A stretch of DNA of 64,000 nucleotides, taken from Candidatus Thalassolituus haligoni (GTDB lineage Bacteria; Pseudomonadota; Gammaproteobacteria; Pseudomonadales; Oceanobacteraceae). Location: NCBI RefSeq assembly GCF_041222825.1, contig NZ_CP139482.1:3200001-3264000 (forward strand), given 5' to 3'. Below the pieces are notes generated by a model. That model searched no databases. It saw only the letters and a list, made by a program, of their open reading frames with translations, and was not told where the DNA came from. Positions 49,553 through 58,538 of the stretch are shown here, one piece after another (position 1 is the stretch's first letter; each line of letters starts with the position of its first letter). A program made the position numbers and the translations under genes.

Positions 49553-50320
49553 ATGAACAACCTGCACATTCTTATTACTGGCGGGGCCAGTGGTATCGGC
49601 CTGGGCATTGCCGAACAGCTGGGCAAACAAGGCGCCCGCATCGTGATTTCTGACATCAGTCAGGAAGCCCTGGACAAAGGTCTGGTTCAACTGAGAGAAG
49701 AAGGGATCAACGCCACAGCAGTCGCCGCCGATATGTCCGACATCACTGCAATCGATGCCCTGGCAGCCCACTTTACCGACGATCCCATCAACGTGGTGGT
49801 CAATAATGCCGGGTTGCAATTTGTTTCCCGCCTGGAAGACTTCCCTGCCGACCGCTGGAAATTGCTGATTGATGTGATGCTGGTTGGCCCCGCCATGTTG
49901 TCGCGAGCGCTATTACCGGCCATGCGAGCACAAGGTTTTGGGCGCATCATCAACATTGGCTCGATTCACAGCCTGGTCGCATCGCCCTACAAATCCGCCT
50001 ATGTCGCCGCCAAACACGGCCTGATTGGTTTTTCCAAGACACTGGCACTGGAAACTGGCGATACCGACATCACCGTCAACACCATCTGTCCGTCGTACGT
50101 CAAAACACCGTTGGTTGAAAAGCAGATTGCTTCCCAGGCCAAAGAAAACGGCATTACGGAAGAAGAAGTGATCAACAAAATCATGCTCGAACCAATGCCG
50201 AAAAAGCAATTTATCGACATCTCCGAAATTGCCGGCACCGTTGCTTTCCTGGCCAGCCCGGCAGCCAAAAACATCACCGGCCAAACCATGGTGCTGGATG
50301 GTGGCTGGGTCGCTCGCTAA
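49553..50320 (+). CDS. bdhA: D-3-hydroxybutyrate dehydrogenase
   Basis: Short-chain dehydrogenase of 255 residues that interconverts 3-hydroxybutyrate and acetoacetate with NAD. Cofactor motif GGASGIG at 10-16, NNAG near 88, catalytic Ser137, Tyr150 and Lys154. The C-terminal part (NTICPSYVKTPLVEKQI, LEPMPKKQFI, LDGGWVAR) is specific to the bacterial 3-hydroxybutyrate dehydrogenases rather than generic SDRs. AGGAGG precedes the ATG. It is the only plus-strand gene inside the msh locus and has no evident link to pili. Expected role is in polyhydroxybutyrate or ketone-body use. Confidence 0.9.
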   Translation: MNNLHILITGGASGIGLGIAEQLGKQGARIVISDISQEALDKGLVQLREEGINATAVAADMSDITAIDALAAHFTDDPINVVVNNAGLQFVSRLEDFPADRWKLLIDVMLVGPAMLSRALLPAMRAQGFGRIINIGSIHSLVASPYKSAYVAAKHGLIGFSKTLALETGDTDITVNTICPSYVKTPLVEKQIASQAKENGITEEEVINKIMLEPMPKKQFIDISEIAGTVAFLASPAAKNITGQTMVLDGGWVAR

Positions 50321-50517
50321 CACTCACCGTCAGATTAGAGATCCCCTGGGCCGATGGTGCTGCCTATCCGCAACACTGAATCATCGTCGGCAAGCCGCCT
50401 TCTACGGCGTCCAGGGGCCATTTCAATCTGATCATCCCGCTCCCTCAGGCCGGGGCCGGGTGGGTGTATTGGTTCCAGGTGTCCTCCACCACATGGACGG
50501 TGGTCTATATTTACAGG

Positions 50518-51747
50518 CTACCCCGCTGCCGCTCCCCGTGCTGCTGCGCCCAGCTCCCAGATCGGTAAAAATACGCCCAGTGCCAGTATCAGTACCAGAA
50601 TGCCCATCAGCACCAACATCAAGGGTTCCACTGCGTCCGCCAGCTGTTTCAGCTCGTAATCGATTTCTTCCTCGTAAAAATCTGCCACGTCGTTCATCAA
50701 CTGGTCGATTGAACCGGTCTCTTCGCCCACCGCCATCATTTGTAACACCAGCGGGGTAAACAGCCCGGAACTGGCGGCAGTGCGGGTTAACTGGTCGCCG
50801 CGCTCCACTCCGGTCTGCATCAAACGGATCGCCCGACCAACATGACGGTTACCGACACTGTCCGACACAATCGCCAGACAGCGTAATATAGGTACTCCGG
50901 CCGACATCATCATCGCCAGTGAGCGGGCAAAGCGCGCCAGTGCCATGCGCCGGAACAAGGAGCCAAAGATCGGCAGCCGCAGTTTTAACGCATCCCAATA
51001 CACGCCGCCGTCCGGGGTTTTCTGGTATTGCCAGGCGGCTACCACCAGCAAGATCACGCTCAGGACGATCATGGAGCTGTAGTTGGTTGCAAACTCTGAG
51101 CTGGCAATCAGCACACGGGTCGCCAATGGCAGCTCCGATCCCATATTTTCAAACACCGGGATAAAGTTCGGAATGACGTACAGTGTGACAATGCTGATGG
51201 CTGACACCATCGACATCAGCACCAATGCCGGGTAACGCAACGCGGACTGAAGCCGTTTTGAGGTTTCCTGTTCCATTTCCAGGTGTGCCACCAGAGCTTT
51301 GAAGGCTTCTGGCATACGTCCGGTTGTTTCACCGATGTGCAGCATGTTGATATAAATCGGCGAAAACACCTTGGGATGCTGCCGGAAGGCCGACGTCAAA
51401 TCGCCGCCGGAGGTCAGGGTGTGGGAAATATCAGCCACGATACGTTTGATTTCGACGTTGGGAGACGATTCGGCCAGGCCATTCAAGGCCCGAATAATGG
51501 GCACTCCGGCACGGGTCAGTGCCAGCAATTGGCGAGTAAAGATGATTTTTTCAGCCAGTCGGATACGACGGGAATGCCAGAGTGGCATAGCCTCGCGATC
51601 GCGGCTGGCTGGTCGGGCATTCAGCCCCAGTACCAGAATCCCCTGCCGTTGCAGCTGCGTCGCGGCACTTTGCTGATCTGCGGCCTGCACCTGACCCGTG
51701 ACCGCTTGTCCACGGCCATCGCGGCCTCGATAGTCATAACCCGGCAT
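50518..51747 (-). CDS. mshG: MSHA platform protein MshG (PilC/GspF family)
   Basis: Inner-membrane platform for pilus assembly, 409 residues. N-terminal MPGYDYRGRDGRGQAVTGQV is typical; two GspF domains follow (FTRQLLALTRAGVPIIRALN and FARSLAMMMSAGVPILRCL), with three hydrophobic segments. The start is the ATG at 51745-51747, sharing one base with the mshE stop. About 200 bp of noncoding DNA separates its end from convergent bdhA; I see no clear terminator there. Confidence 0.9.
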   Translation of the reverse strand: MPGYDYRGRDGRGQAVTGQVQAADQQSAATQLQRQGILVLGLNARPASRDREAMPLWHSRRIRLAEKIIFTRQLLALTRAGVPIIRALNGLAESSPNVEIKRIVADISHTLTSGGDLTSAFRQHPKVFSPIYINMLHIGETTGRMPEAFKALVAHLEMEQETSKRLQSALRYPALVLMSMVSAISIVTLYVIPNFIPVFENMGSELPLATRVLIASSEFATNYSSMIVLSVILLVVAAWQYQKTPDGGVYWDALKLRLPIFGSLFRRMALARFARSLAMMMSAGVPILRCLAIVSDSVGNRHVGRAIRLMQTGVERGDQLTRTAASSGLFTPLVLQMMAVGEETGSIDQLMNDVADFYEEEIDYELKQLADAVEPLMLVLMGILVLILALGVFLPIWELGAAARGAAAG

Positions 51748-53456
51748 CAACCATTGGCCTCATCAAGGGTGGCAGAAACCCGGAATACTTCTTCCAGCGA
51801 TGTCCATCCCTGGCGGGCATAGTCCAGCGCAACCAGCCCCAGTGGCCGAAAATCCGGCTGCCGGGCGGCGGCTTCAGCAAAGGCGTTGGCATTATTGTCA
51901 CGTAATGCGGTGATCAGCGGGCCACGTATTTCAAGCAGTTCATAGATACCGACCCGTCCCTGATAACCGGTGTTATGGCACTGGTGGCAGCCATGGCCAC
52001 TGCGATAAGAGTGGTCTGCGGCTCCGGCTTCCATGGCGTTCAGCCAGGCACGTTCCTGCTCTTGTAGCGGCTGCGGCTGAATACAATTCGGGCAGAGTCT
52101 TTTAATCAATCGCTGTGCTACCACGGCTCGCAGCGATGACGCCACCAGATAGGTATCCACGCCCATATCGAGCAGCCGCATGGCACTGGAAGCGGCGTCG
52201 TTGGTGTGTAATGTCGACAGCACCATATGGCCGGTCATGGCTGCTCGCAGACCGATTTCGGCGGTTTCCTGATCACGCATTTCACCCACCAGAACAATAT
52301 CGGGATCCTGCCGCAAGGCAGCGCGCAGCACCGTGGCAAACTCCAGCCCGACCTTGCTGTTGATCTGTACCTGATTGATGCGGGGTAATCGGTATTCCAC
52401 CGGATCTTCCGCTGTGATGATTTTTTTCTCTGGCCGGTTGAGCAAATTCAGTGCCGCATACAGAGTGGTGGTTTTGCCACTCCCTGTCGGCCCGGTGACC
52501 AGAATCAGCCCATGAGGACGCTGGATCAGATGGCAAAAACGCTGCCGTAATGGCGCTGGCATCCCCAGCCGTTCAATGTCGAGCAAACCGCCGCTCTGAT
52601 CCAGCAGACGCATCACCACCGATTCGCCAAACGGCACCGGCATGGTCGACAAACGGACATCGATGCTTTTGTTGGATACACGAATATTAAAACGGCCATC
52701 CTGAGGCAGGCGTTTTTCCGAGATATCCAGCCCCGACATGATTTTCAGGCGCGACACCAGAGCCGATGCCACCCGTTTTTCTTTCATGATTTGTTCTTGC
52801 AAATCACCATCGATGCGCAAACGAATACGCAGCAGGGTTTCTTCCGGCTCGATATGAATATCCGAGGCTTTCACCTGCACCGCATCTTCAAACAGGTTTT
52901 GTAACAGTCGCACCACTGGCGCATCGCTGGAATCGGAGTCCAGCGCCATCTGGTCTATGTCAAAATCGCTGGCTTGCAGTTCGCCTTCCAGCTCACCGGC
53001 AATCGACGCAATTTGTTCCTGCCGCCGGTAGAGGCTGTCCAGCAAGGTCAGTAATTCCTGCTCACGTACAAAAGCGGGCAGTACCGGCCTACCCAGTGCC
53101 CGTTGTAATTCGTCCACCAGCATCAAATCGGTTGGATCCGCCATACCCACTCGATAGCCGCCACCTTCTTCGGCCAAGAGAATGGCGCGATAACGCCTTG
53201 CCTGCCGCTCGGGCAGGCGCTGCACCAGTGCCGCATCAATACGAAAGCGGGACAGTTCGATAAAAGGAAAATGGAAACACTCGGCCAATGTCCCCAACAG
53301 CTGTTCTTCCGCTAAAAAGCCAAGATCGGTGATGGCGCGCCCGAGCTTCTTGCCCGAACGCTTTTGTTCCGCCAGTGCCTGTTGCAATTGGCTAGCGGTG
53401 ATCAGCTGGCGCTCCAGCAGCAGATCACCTATGCGGATCTTTTTCGAGGTATCCAT
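51747..53456 (-). CDS. mshE: MSHA pilus extension ATPase MshE
   Basis: A 569-residue GspE/PilB-type ATPase that powers pilus assembly. The N-terminal MshEN region has two tandem 24-residue motifs of the c-di-GMP-binding type (IRIGDLLLERQLITASQLQQ and KKLGRAITDLGFLAEEQL); the second has Lys for Arg and ends in Cys where Gln is usual. Catalytic core: TGPTGSGKTTTLY (about 322), Asp box, Walker B (DIVLVGEMRDQETAE), His box, and a zinc tetracysteine (CPNC and CHQC, about 455-495). ATG at 53454-53456 preferred over an adjacent TTG. Confidence 0.92.
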   Translation of the reverse strand: MDTSKKIRIGDLLLERQLITASQLQQALAEQKRSGKKLGRAITDLGFLAEEQLLGTLAECFHFPFIELSRFRIDAALVQRLPERQARRYRAILLAEEGGGYRVGMADPTDLMLVDELQRALGRPVLPAFVREQELLTLLDSLYRRQEQIASIAGELEGELQASDFDIDQMALDSDSSDAPVVRLLQNLFEDAVQVKASDIHIEPEETLLRIRLRIDGDLQEQIMKEKRVASALVSRLKIMSGLDISEKRLPQDGRFNIRVSNKSIDVRLSTMPVPFGESVVMRLLDQSGGLLDIERLGMPAPLRQRFCHLIQRPHGLILVTGPTGSGKTTTLYAALNLLNRPEKKIITAEDPVEYRLPRINQVQINSKVGLEFATVLRAALRQDPDIVLVGEMRDQETAEIGLRAAMTGHMVLSTLHTNDAASSAMRLLDMGVDTYLVASSLRAVVAQRLIKRLCPNCIQPQPLQEQERAWLNAMEAGAADHSYRSGHGCHQCHNTGYQGRVGIYELLEIRGPLITALRDNNANAFAEAAARQPDFRPLGLVALDYARQGWTSLEEVFRVSATLDEANG

Positions 53457-53474
53457 CAAATTGCCACTCCTGGC

Positions 53475-53849
53475 CTAACGCTCGCTGGCCGGATAGCTTT
53501 CTGCCACAGAATCATGTGGCACGGGTGTCTGCAGCGACGTCAGATCACTGGCTGGGGATTGCGGTTTTAACGCCGCCACAGCCTCTTGCGCAGCGGCTGC
53601 AGGCGTGGTTGCTATGGCTGCAGTCTGTTGCCGCAAGTGTTCGTTACTGGCGTCAATCAGCCAGCCGGTCAGCAGCGCAATGCCAAGCATAATCAGCATG
53701 GCACCTGCTAATACCAGCAGTGCGTCTTTAATTGGAAGTTCCCTTTCCGGAGTATCGCGCAGCGCATGGCTACGCGGACGAGTACGCAATTCATGCGTCT
53801 CGGCGGGTGCAGTCACAACTGACCCTTTTGTATACCATTGATGGTTCAT
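53475..53849 (-). CDS. Unknown single-pass membrane protein in the msh locus
   Basis: 124 residues: a ~45-residue cytosolic N-terminus, one membrane helix (ALLVLAGAMLIMLGIALLTG, about 44-63), and an Ala/Pro/Ser-rich periplasmic tail. It starts inside the mshL stop (ATGA) and ends 15 bp before mshE, exactly where Vibrio carries mshM (an AAA+ ATPase) and mshN (a membrane-anchored TPR protein). I see no Walker motif and no TPR, so it is neither intact. It could be a shrunken MshN, keeping only the anchor, or an unrelated helper. Confidence 0.7.
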   Translation of the reverse strand: MNHQWYTKGSVVTAPAETHELRTRPRSHALRDTPERELPIKDALLVLAGAMLIMLGIALLTGWLIDASNEHLRQQTAAIATTPAAAAQEAVAALKPQSPASDLTSLQTPVPHDSVAESYPASER

Positions 53850-55522
53850 GGTGTTGGCCCTCCGGGGGTAGATACAGACGGTGCCAGGGTGGAGAAACGG
53901 CGATTGATTTCACCAATTTCTTCCACCGGAATGGCTCCGTCCACGATGTGCGGCTGAATCAGAATGACCAGCTCGCTTTGCACACTTTCCTGCCGCTGCT
54001 GGCGGAACAGCCAGCCCAGCAGGGGAATATCACCGAGTAACGGTACTCGCGCTTCGGTCGTGACCTTGCGGTTTTGCATCAGACCGCCAATCACCACTAC
54101 CTGACCGGACTGCGCCCGAATAATGGAATCGGTCTCGCGTACGGTGCTGTAGGCCAGCGGCAGGTTAAATTCCTCGCTCCCCAGCTCAATGGTTTTGACC
54201 CGCTCTTCCACCTCGGTCACGGTCGGGTGCACATGCAGGATCACTTCTTGCCCGTTGCTGATCTGAGGGGTGACATCCAGTGCGATGCCAGAGAAAAAGG
54301 GCGTCAGTTCAATGTCGGGGCTTTGGGTGCTGCCGGTAGTCGAGGTCGTGGTGGTGGTACTGACTTCAGTAACAAAAAACTCGTCCGACCCCACTTTGAT
54401 AACGGCTTTCTGGTTGTTCACAGTGGCAATACGCGGACTCGACAACACCCGGACATCACCCTGGGTCTGCAACAATTCCACCGCGCCGGTGAAATCACCC
54501 ATACTCAAGTTGAGCGAAAAAATACCGCCAATACGATCGGCATTGTCCAGCCCCACACCAGCCTGCCCGGCGGTGACCGAGTTACGGCTGCTAGTGGCGG
54601 CCAGCGTGTTCCAGTCGATGCCAGCCTGAAAACCATCGTTCAGGGTGATTTCAAGAATTTTGGTTTCGATCAGCACTTGTTTGCGAATGCTGATCTCGGC
54701 CTGGCGCAAATACGCCTCGACCGCTGCCTGAGTCGATGGCATGGCGCGAACAATCGCCAGACCGGCATGAGCATCGACGACCACTTGTGCACCCTCCTCA
54801 CCCTGTATCAGCAGTTGCAGGGTGGAACCCAGTTGTTGCCAGAAATCCGCTCGGGACGCCGTTTCAACTTCGCTGGAGTTCACTGTCCGACTGCCGGAAC
54901 CTGAAACGTTAGATCCACTGCCGCCATTACGTTCAACATTGGACACCTGACCACTGCTGACTTGCATGCCAGAACGGCCACTGCGGCTCACATTGAGGTA
55001 ATCAATCGGATAAATCCGGGTTTGCTGCTGACGCGGCAAAACCTTCACGCCATAACGGGTTTCGATAAAATCATAGCCATGAATATCCCGTACTGCTTCC
55101 AGTGTTTCCCGCAGGGTTACCTGTTGTAAATGCAGCGAAATCAGCCCTTTCACCTCCGGGTGCAAGACCAGATTGACCCCTGTACCATGCACCAGGCTGT
55201 TAAAAAACACCGCGACCGGGGTGTTATCTGCGATGACATCAAAGCGCTCAACCGCAGCGTTGGTCTTCGCCTTGTCAGCGGTTGTACTCGCCATCAGGTC
55301 AGCACCCGCACCCGCACCCGCACCCGTATTAGAGTCTGCGGACAGCGCCCGTTGATCCACAACCTCTGCCGCTGCCGCGACCTGCAGCAGCGGTTCAGCG
55401 GCAGCCGATGGTGGTTGCAGTGGCGTCTGGCTACAGCCAGCCAGCGACACCAACCCGGTGAATACTGCAAGCAACAGCCCGAATAGCCGTCGTTGCTGGT
55501 GAATTCTCAGAGACCCCGTCAT
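53846..55522 (-). CDS. mshL: MSHA secretin MshL
   Basis: 558-residue outer-membrane secretin that forms the pilus pore. Lipoprotein signal with lipobox LAGC (Cys about residue 29), a variable Ala/Gly-rich spacer with a hexanucleotide repeat, STN-like and N-domains (AVFFNSLVHGTGVNLVLHPEV, GYDFIETRYGVKVLPRQQ), then the C-terminal secretin domain (VRVLSSPRIATVNNQKAVIKVG, VPLLGDIPLLGWLFRQQ, ELVILIQPHIV). Overlaps mshK and the 124-residue gene by four bases each. Confidence 0.9.
   Translation of the reverse strand: MTGSLRIHQQRRLFGLLLAVFTGLVSLAGCSQTPLQPPSAAAEPLLQVAAAAEVVDQRALSADSNTGAGAGAGADLMASTTADKAKTNAAVERFDVIADNTPVAVFFNSLVHGTGVNLVLHPEVKGLISLHLQQVTLRETLEAVRDIHGYDFIETRYGVKVLPRQQQTRIYPIDYLNVSRSGRSGMQVSSGQVSNVERNGGSGSNVSGSGSRTVNSSEVETASRADFWQQLGSTLQLLIQGEEGAQVVVDAHAGLAIVRAMPSTQAAVEAYLRQAEISIRKQVLIETKILEITLNDGFQAGIDWNTLAATSSRNSVTAGQAGVGLDNADRIGGIFSLNLSMGDFTGAVELLQTQGDVRVLSSPRIATVNNQKAVIKVGSDEFFVTEVSTTTTTSTTGSTQSPDIELTPFFSGIALDVTPQISNGQEVILHVHPTVTEVEERVKTIELGSEEFNLPLAYSTVRETDSIIRAQSGQVVVIGGLMQNRKVTTEARVPLLGDIPLLGWLFRQQRQESVQSELVILIQPHIVDGAIPVEEIGEINRRFSTLAPSVSTPGGPTP
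55303..55326. repeat. Four perfect CACCCG repeats in mshL
   Basis: Plus-strand (CACCCG)4, read on the coding strand as alternating Gly-Ala codons (GAGAGAGA) in the spacer after the lipobox. Unit length six, so copy-number change keeps the frame. Confidence 0.9.
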
Positions 55523-55914
55523 TGTGATTGGTTTCCTTCAGTGGTCGTCTTGTGCTGGCGCGCAGTGGTCGTCTTGTGCTGGTGCGGTTGTGAGCGCAGG
55601 GCGCTGTTAACCAGCGTCAGCCGTTGAGTGTCGGTGGCTGATCGCAATAGCACGCCCTCCGTATCAATGCGAATTACCCGATAACCCTGGATACGATCGC
55701 CACTGGAGAGCAACTGATTGTTAATCACCACCACCGCCTGACGGCCCAACTGCAGTTGTTGCAACACCAGCGGCTCAGCGGCTACAAACTCGACGGGGGG
55801 ACGGGATTCATTACTGGCCCAGGCCGGTGGCCGGGTTGGATCCGAATCTGCCTGTACCGTCATGACAGCGGTAAGTGCTGCCCACAGAATGACTCGCAAC
55901 AAGAGGTTATCCAC
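55519..55914 (-). CDS. mshK: MSHA alignment protein MshK (PilP-like)
   Basis: 131 residues from a GTG at 55912-55914 with GGAGG six bases upstream. Signal peptide or anchor at the front, then DPTRPP, the hallmark of MshK, and a short beta-domain (LVLQQLQLGRQAVVVINNQL, GDRIQGYRVIRI) like the HR domain of PilP that docks on the secretin. The C-terminal tail contains a duplicated QHKTTT from a 24-bp repeat. Between mshJ and mshL, as expected. Confidence 0.8.
   Translation of the reverse strand: MDNLLLRVILWAALTAVMTVQADSDPTRPPAWASNESRPPVEFVAAEPLVLQQLQLGRQAVVVINNQLLSSGDRIQGYRVIRIDTEGVLLRSATDTQRLTLVNSALRSQPHQHKTTTARQHKTTTEGNQSQ
55539..55584. repeat. 24-bp near-perfect tandem repeat at the 3' end of mshK
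   Basis: CAGTGGTCGTCTTGTGCTGG is present at 55539 and again at 55563, with one mismatch over 22 bases. It doubles the segment QHKTTT in the MshK tail, just before the mshL start. Confidence 0.85.
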
Positions 55915-56692
55915 CGACCACCTCCGCTTGTGTACTCAGAGTGAACACCGTCAGCGACAGCTCTCCCCAGGGATGCTCTTGCAGACGGTAGTCCAGTGAC
56001 TGCCAATAAATCCGGCCAGGACTGGTATCCAGCAGACGCAGGTAATGGTTGGCGCCACGCCAGGTGGCCTGTAAGCGAATCCTGAAACTGTGTTTCCAGA
56101 GCAACGGTGCCTCGGTGATTGGCAGAATCGAAGCAGTCATGGCATTGGCACCAGCCGGTACTGCCGCAGTCTGTACCGCAGAGAGTGATGTCGTGATTGG
56201 AGCAGCAAGTGAAAGCGAATCAGCAACCGGTTCTGGCGGCAGATTTTCCAGTGACAGCAAGACCAGCTCCGGCGTTTGCTGCAACACCGGCTCCAGTAAT
56301 GCCACCATCTGCCTGGGTGCCACTAATTGCTCGGAAAGATTGTCGGCCATCTGGTCCAGCGCCCGCTGTTGTTGCTGCAGACGTTCCAGACGACGTGCCA
56401 GTGCCTGATTAGGATCCTGCGGTTGCAGCTGTTGTAAAGCAGCCAACTCGCGATCCAGATCGGCCATTGTCTGCTGTGAGCTCGCCAACAGTTGTTGCTG
56501 TTGCTGCCGTTGTTGCCACAAAGGGTCGATACATACCCAGCCTGCCAGTAGCAGTAACACCATCAGAGTGATGGACAGCAGCCGTAATTCTCGCGGTGCC
56601 AGCCGCTGCAGTTGCGTAGTCAGCTGAACAACCAGCGCAACAACCAGCGCGTGTTCCAGCCAGTTTTCTGCCCAGCCCGCTCTCCTGCTCAT
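55907..56692 (-). CDS. mshJ: MSHA alignment protein MshJ (PilO-like)
   Basis: 261 residues from the ATG at 56690-56692, which overlaps the upstream stop (ATGA); the frame extends to 56719 but that would break the pattern. One membrane helix (LLSITLMVLLLLAGWVCI, about 40-57), a long Gln-rich coiled coil (about 60-125), then a ferredoxin-like periplasmic domain, the PilO/GspM plan. Ala-rich insert near 185-200. Confidence 0.8.
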   Translation of the reverse strand: MSRRAGWAENWLEHALVVALVVQLTTQLQRLAPRELRLLSITLMVLLLLAGWVCIDPLWQQRQQQQQLLASSQQTMADLDRELAALQQLQPQDPNQALARRLERLQQQQRALDQMADNLSEQLVAPRQMVALLEPVLQQTPELVLLSLENLPPEPVADSLSLAAPITTSLSAVQTAAVPAGANAMTASILPITEAPLLWKHSFRIRLQATWRGANHYLRLLDTSPGRIYWQSLDYRLQEHPWGELSLTVFTLSTQAEVVGG

Positions 56693-57354
56693 GGCTGTTC
56701 TCCCCGGATTATGGGCCATACCGATTCACGCCTGCCGGGCTTCGCGGGTCGGGTGTCCAGAACAAAACCGAACCCCGGCATTTGCCCGGTAATACCTATT
56801 TGCTGAAAACGCCGTTGCTGATAGGCCGGCAGTAAACCGAGTTGTGCCAGATAACGGGACACCGCCACCGGCTCGCGCACCTGCCCGGACAAGGCGATCT
56901 GCTGGCCCTGATCGCGGATGGCAATCTCTGCCAGCCAGACGTTATTCGACGACACACTGCCCAGCTGGGACAGCAACGGCAGGAACGACTGCGAACCGTC
57001 CGGTAGACGACTGTGCCGTTCAATCTGTGTCAGCAAGGCCAGCCGTTGCTGGCTCTGCTGCAAACGTTGTTCGCTGTGCGTTATTTGCTGCTGCAGGCCA
57101 GCGTCCGCTTCCGGTATACGCAAACGCTGGTGCTGGCGGCTAATATCGCCCTGACGCAGAACCTCCACCTGTTGTTGTTGCTGCAACCGCGACTGGTTAT
57201 AACGCCACTCCAATGCCAGCCCGACCACGACCAGCACCAATAAACCCAGCAGTATCAGCAACTGTCGAAGCAGCTGCCGGAACGCTGGCGGCAACCGCAC
57301 CGGTTGAAATTCGGGCAGGTAAAAATTAACCCGCTGACGGGCTTGCCAACTCAT
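56689..57354 (-). CDS. PilN-like MSHA alignment protein (MshI2)
   Basis: 221 residues from the ATG at 57352-57354. The start [16 protein letters not shown] includes the INLLP-like motif by which PilN binds PilM, here VNFYLPEF. One membrane helix (LLILLGLLVLVVVGLAL), a coiled coil, and a PilN/GspL-like periplasmic domain (LSQLGSVSSNNVWLAEIAIRDQGQQIALSGQ). In Vibrio this function is often called MshI2. Between mshI and mshJ, overlapping both. Confidence 0.8.
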   Translation of the reverse strand: MSWQARQRVNFYLPEFQPVRLPPAFRQLLRQLLILLGLLVLVVVGLALEWRYNQSRLQQQQQVEVLRQGDISRQHQRLRIPEADAGLQQQITHSEQRLQQSQQRLALLTQIERHSRLPDGSQSFLPLLSQLGSVSSNNVWLAEIAIRDQGQQIALSGQVREPVAVSRYLAQLGLLPAYQQRRFQQIGITGQMPGFGFVLDTRPAKPGRRESVWPIIRGEQP

Positions 57355-58367
57355 CAAACGGCCTCCCGCCAGAGCGGATCCAGCGCCAGCCAGGCAGCCC
57401 CCAGAGCACTGGCTGTCAGCGCGTTACCATCACTTTCAATCCAGTGGCCTAACGACAAACGGCGACAGGGCATGGCAAGACGCTGTTCCAGCGCCAGTAG
57501 CAAACTGTCGTCAAGCTCGTCGATCGCAGCCACCAGCCACAACTGCCCCACCACACCCATACCTTGTTGACTGTCGAAATAGTCCAGTGAACGCTGGATT
57601 TCCAGCGCCAGCGTATCCAGCCGCTGAAAACCGCCCGCCGCGGGTGCTGACTCGCCGACTGACAGGCTGTCAGACCATGAGCCAGCAACGGTCAACTCGC
57701 TATTGTTGTCCAGTTGCGCTAATTCTGTTGTCAGGGCTGCCGCTCCGGTTTGCAGATCGCGGCGTAAATACAGTGCCCCCTGGCTGTAGATCAGCAACCG
57801 GCCGTTGTCTTTTTCCAGCTCCAGAATGGCAATACTGGTTTCTGGCTCCAGCGGTTCCAACAGGCCAAGCAAAGCCAGCTCAGTAATCGTCACGGCCTCT
57901 ATGCGCAACTGTTGCTCGCGGCAATGATTCACCAGCGTCTGCACCGAATCCCGTGGCGAGATCGCCACAAACACCATGTTCTGGCGTCCGCGATAGGCGT
58001 CTTCTGGCAACCGAAACGCCTGCACCAGTAATTGTTCCAGCGGTACATCCGCCAGCTCGCCCAGGCGGAAACGCATGGCATCGGCAAGCTCACTGTCTGC
58101 CACCGGAAGCGCATCCAGCAGCTGCAGCTGATAGCGATCACTCGGCAACACCAGCACAACACGTACACGCCGACAGGGCAGCTGACGTGCCCAGACACCC
58201 AGCGCCTGCCAGTCAGCCAATGGCTGAAAACAATGACCCAGCACCTTGCGCCCACCGTCTGCCGACACCACGCCACTGGCCACCGCTGCCAACGCACCCG
58301 ATGGATGCAAAGCGATACCGATATAACCGGTGCCAATGTCGGAGCGTGATTGCCAAGGCCAGCGCAT
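57354..58367 (-). CDS. mshI: MSHA biogenesis protein MshI (PilM-like)
   Basis: 337-residue cytosolic actin-like protein. An N-terminal [11 protein letters not shown] replaces the usual phosphate-1 loop, and [43 protein letters not shown] strands and [15 protein letters not shown] match the PilM/MshI fold. First gene of the minus-strand msh run. No ribosome-binding site stands out and the promoter was not identified; the region up to trmL (58368-58538) has only a CTGTC/GACAG repeat. Confidence 0.85.
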   Translation of the reverse strand: MRWPWQSRSDIGTGYIGIALHPSGALAAVASGVVSADGGRKVLGHCFQPLADWQALGVWARQLPCRRVRVVLVLPSDRYQLQLLDALPVADSELADAMRFRLGELADVPLEQLLVQAFRLPEDAYRGRQNMVFVAISPRDSVQTLVNHCREQQLRIEAVTITELALLGLLEPLEPETSIAILELEKDNGRLLIYSQGALYLRRDLQTGAAALTTELAQLDNNSELTVAGSWSDSLSVGESAPAAGGFQRLDTLALEIQRSLDYFDSQQGMGVVGQLWLVAAIDELDDSLLLALEQRLAMPCRRLSLGHWIESDGNALTASALGAAWLALDPLWREAV

Positions 58368-58538
58368 AGATTGTCAGTCCAGTTGTTGAATACTGTCAGT
58401 GTAGACAGGATTTTGGCGTTTGCCGGTTCAGCCCTGAACCTGTGCCCGGTGGTTACCCATCACCTGTTTGCCAGCATCACTGGTGATCAACGGGGTGAAA
58501 ACCTATACTGCCCGACCGCTTGTTCGCCGGATAACTGC

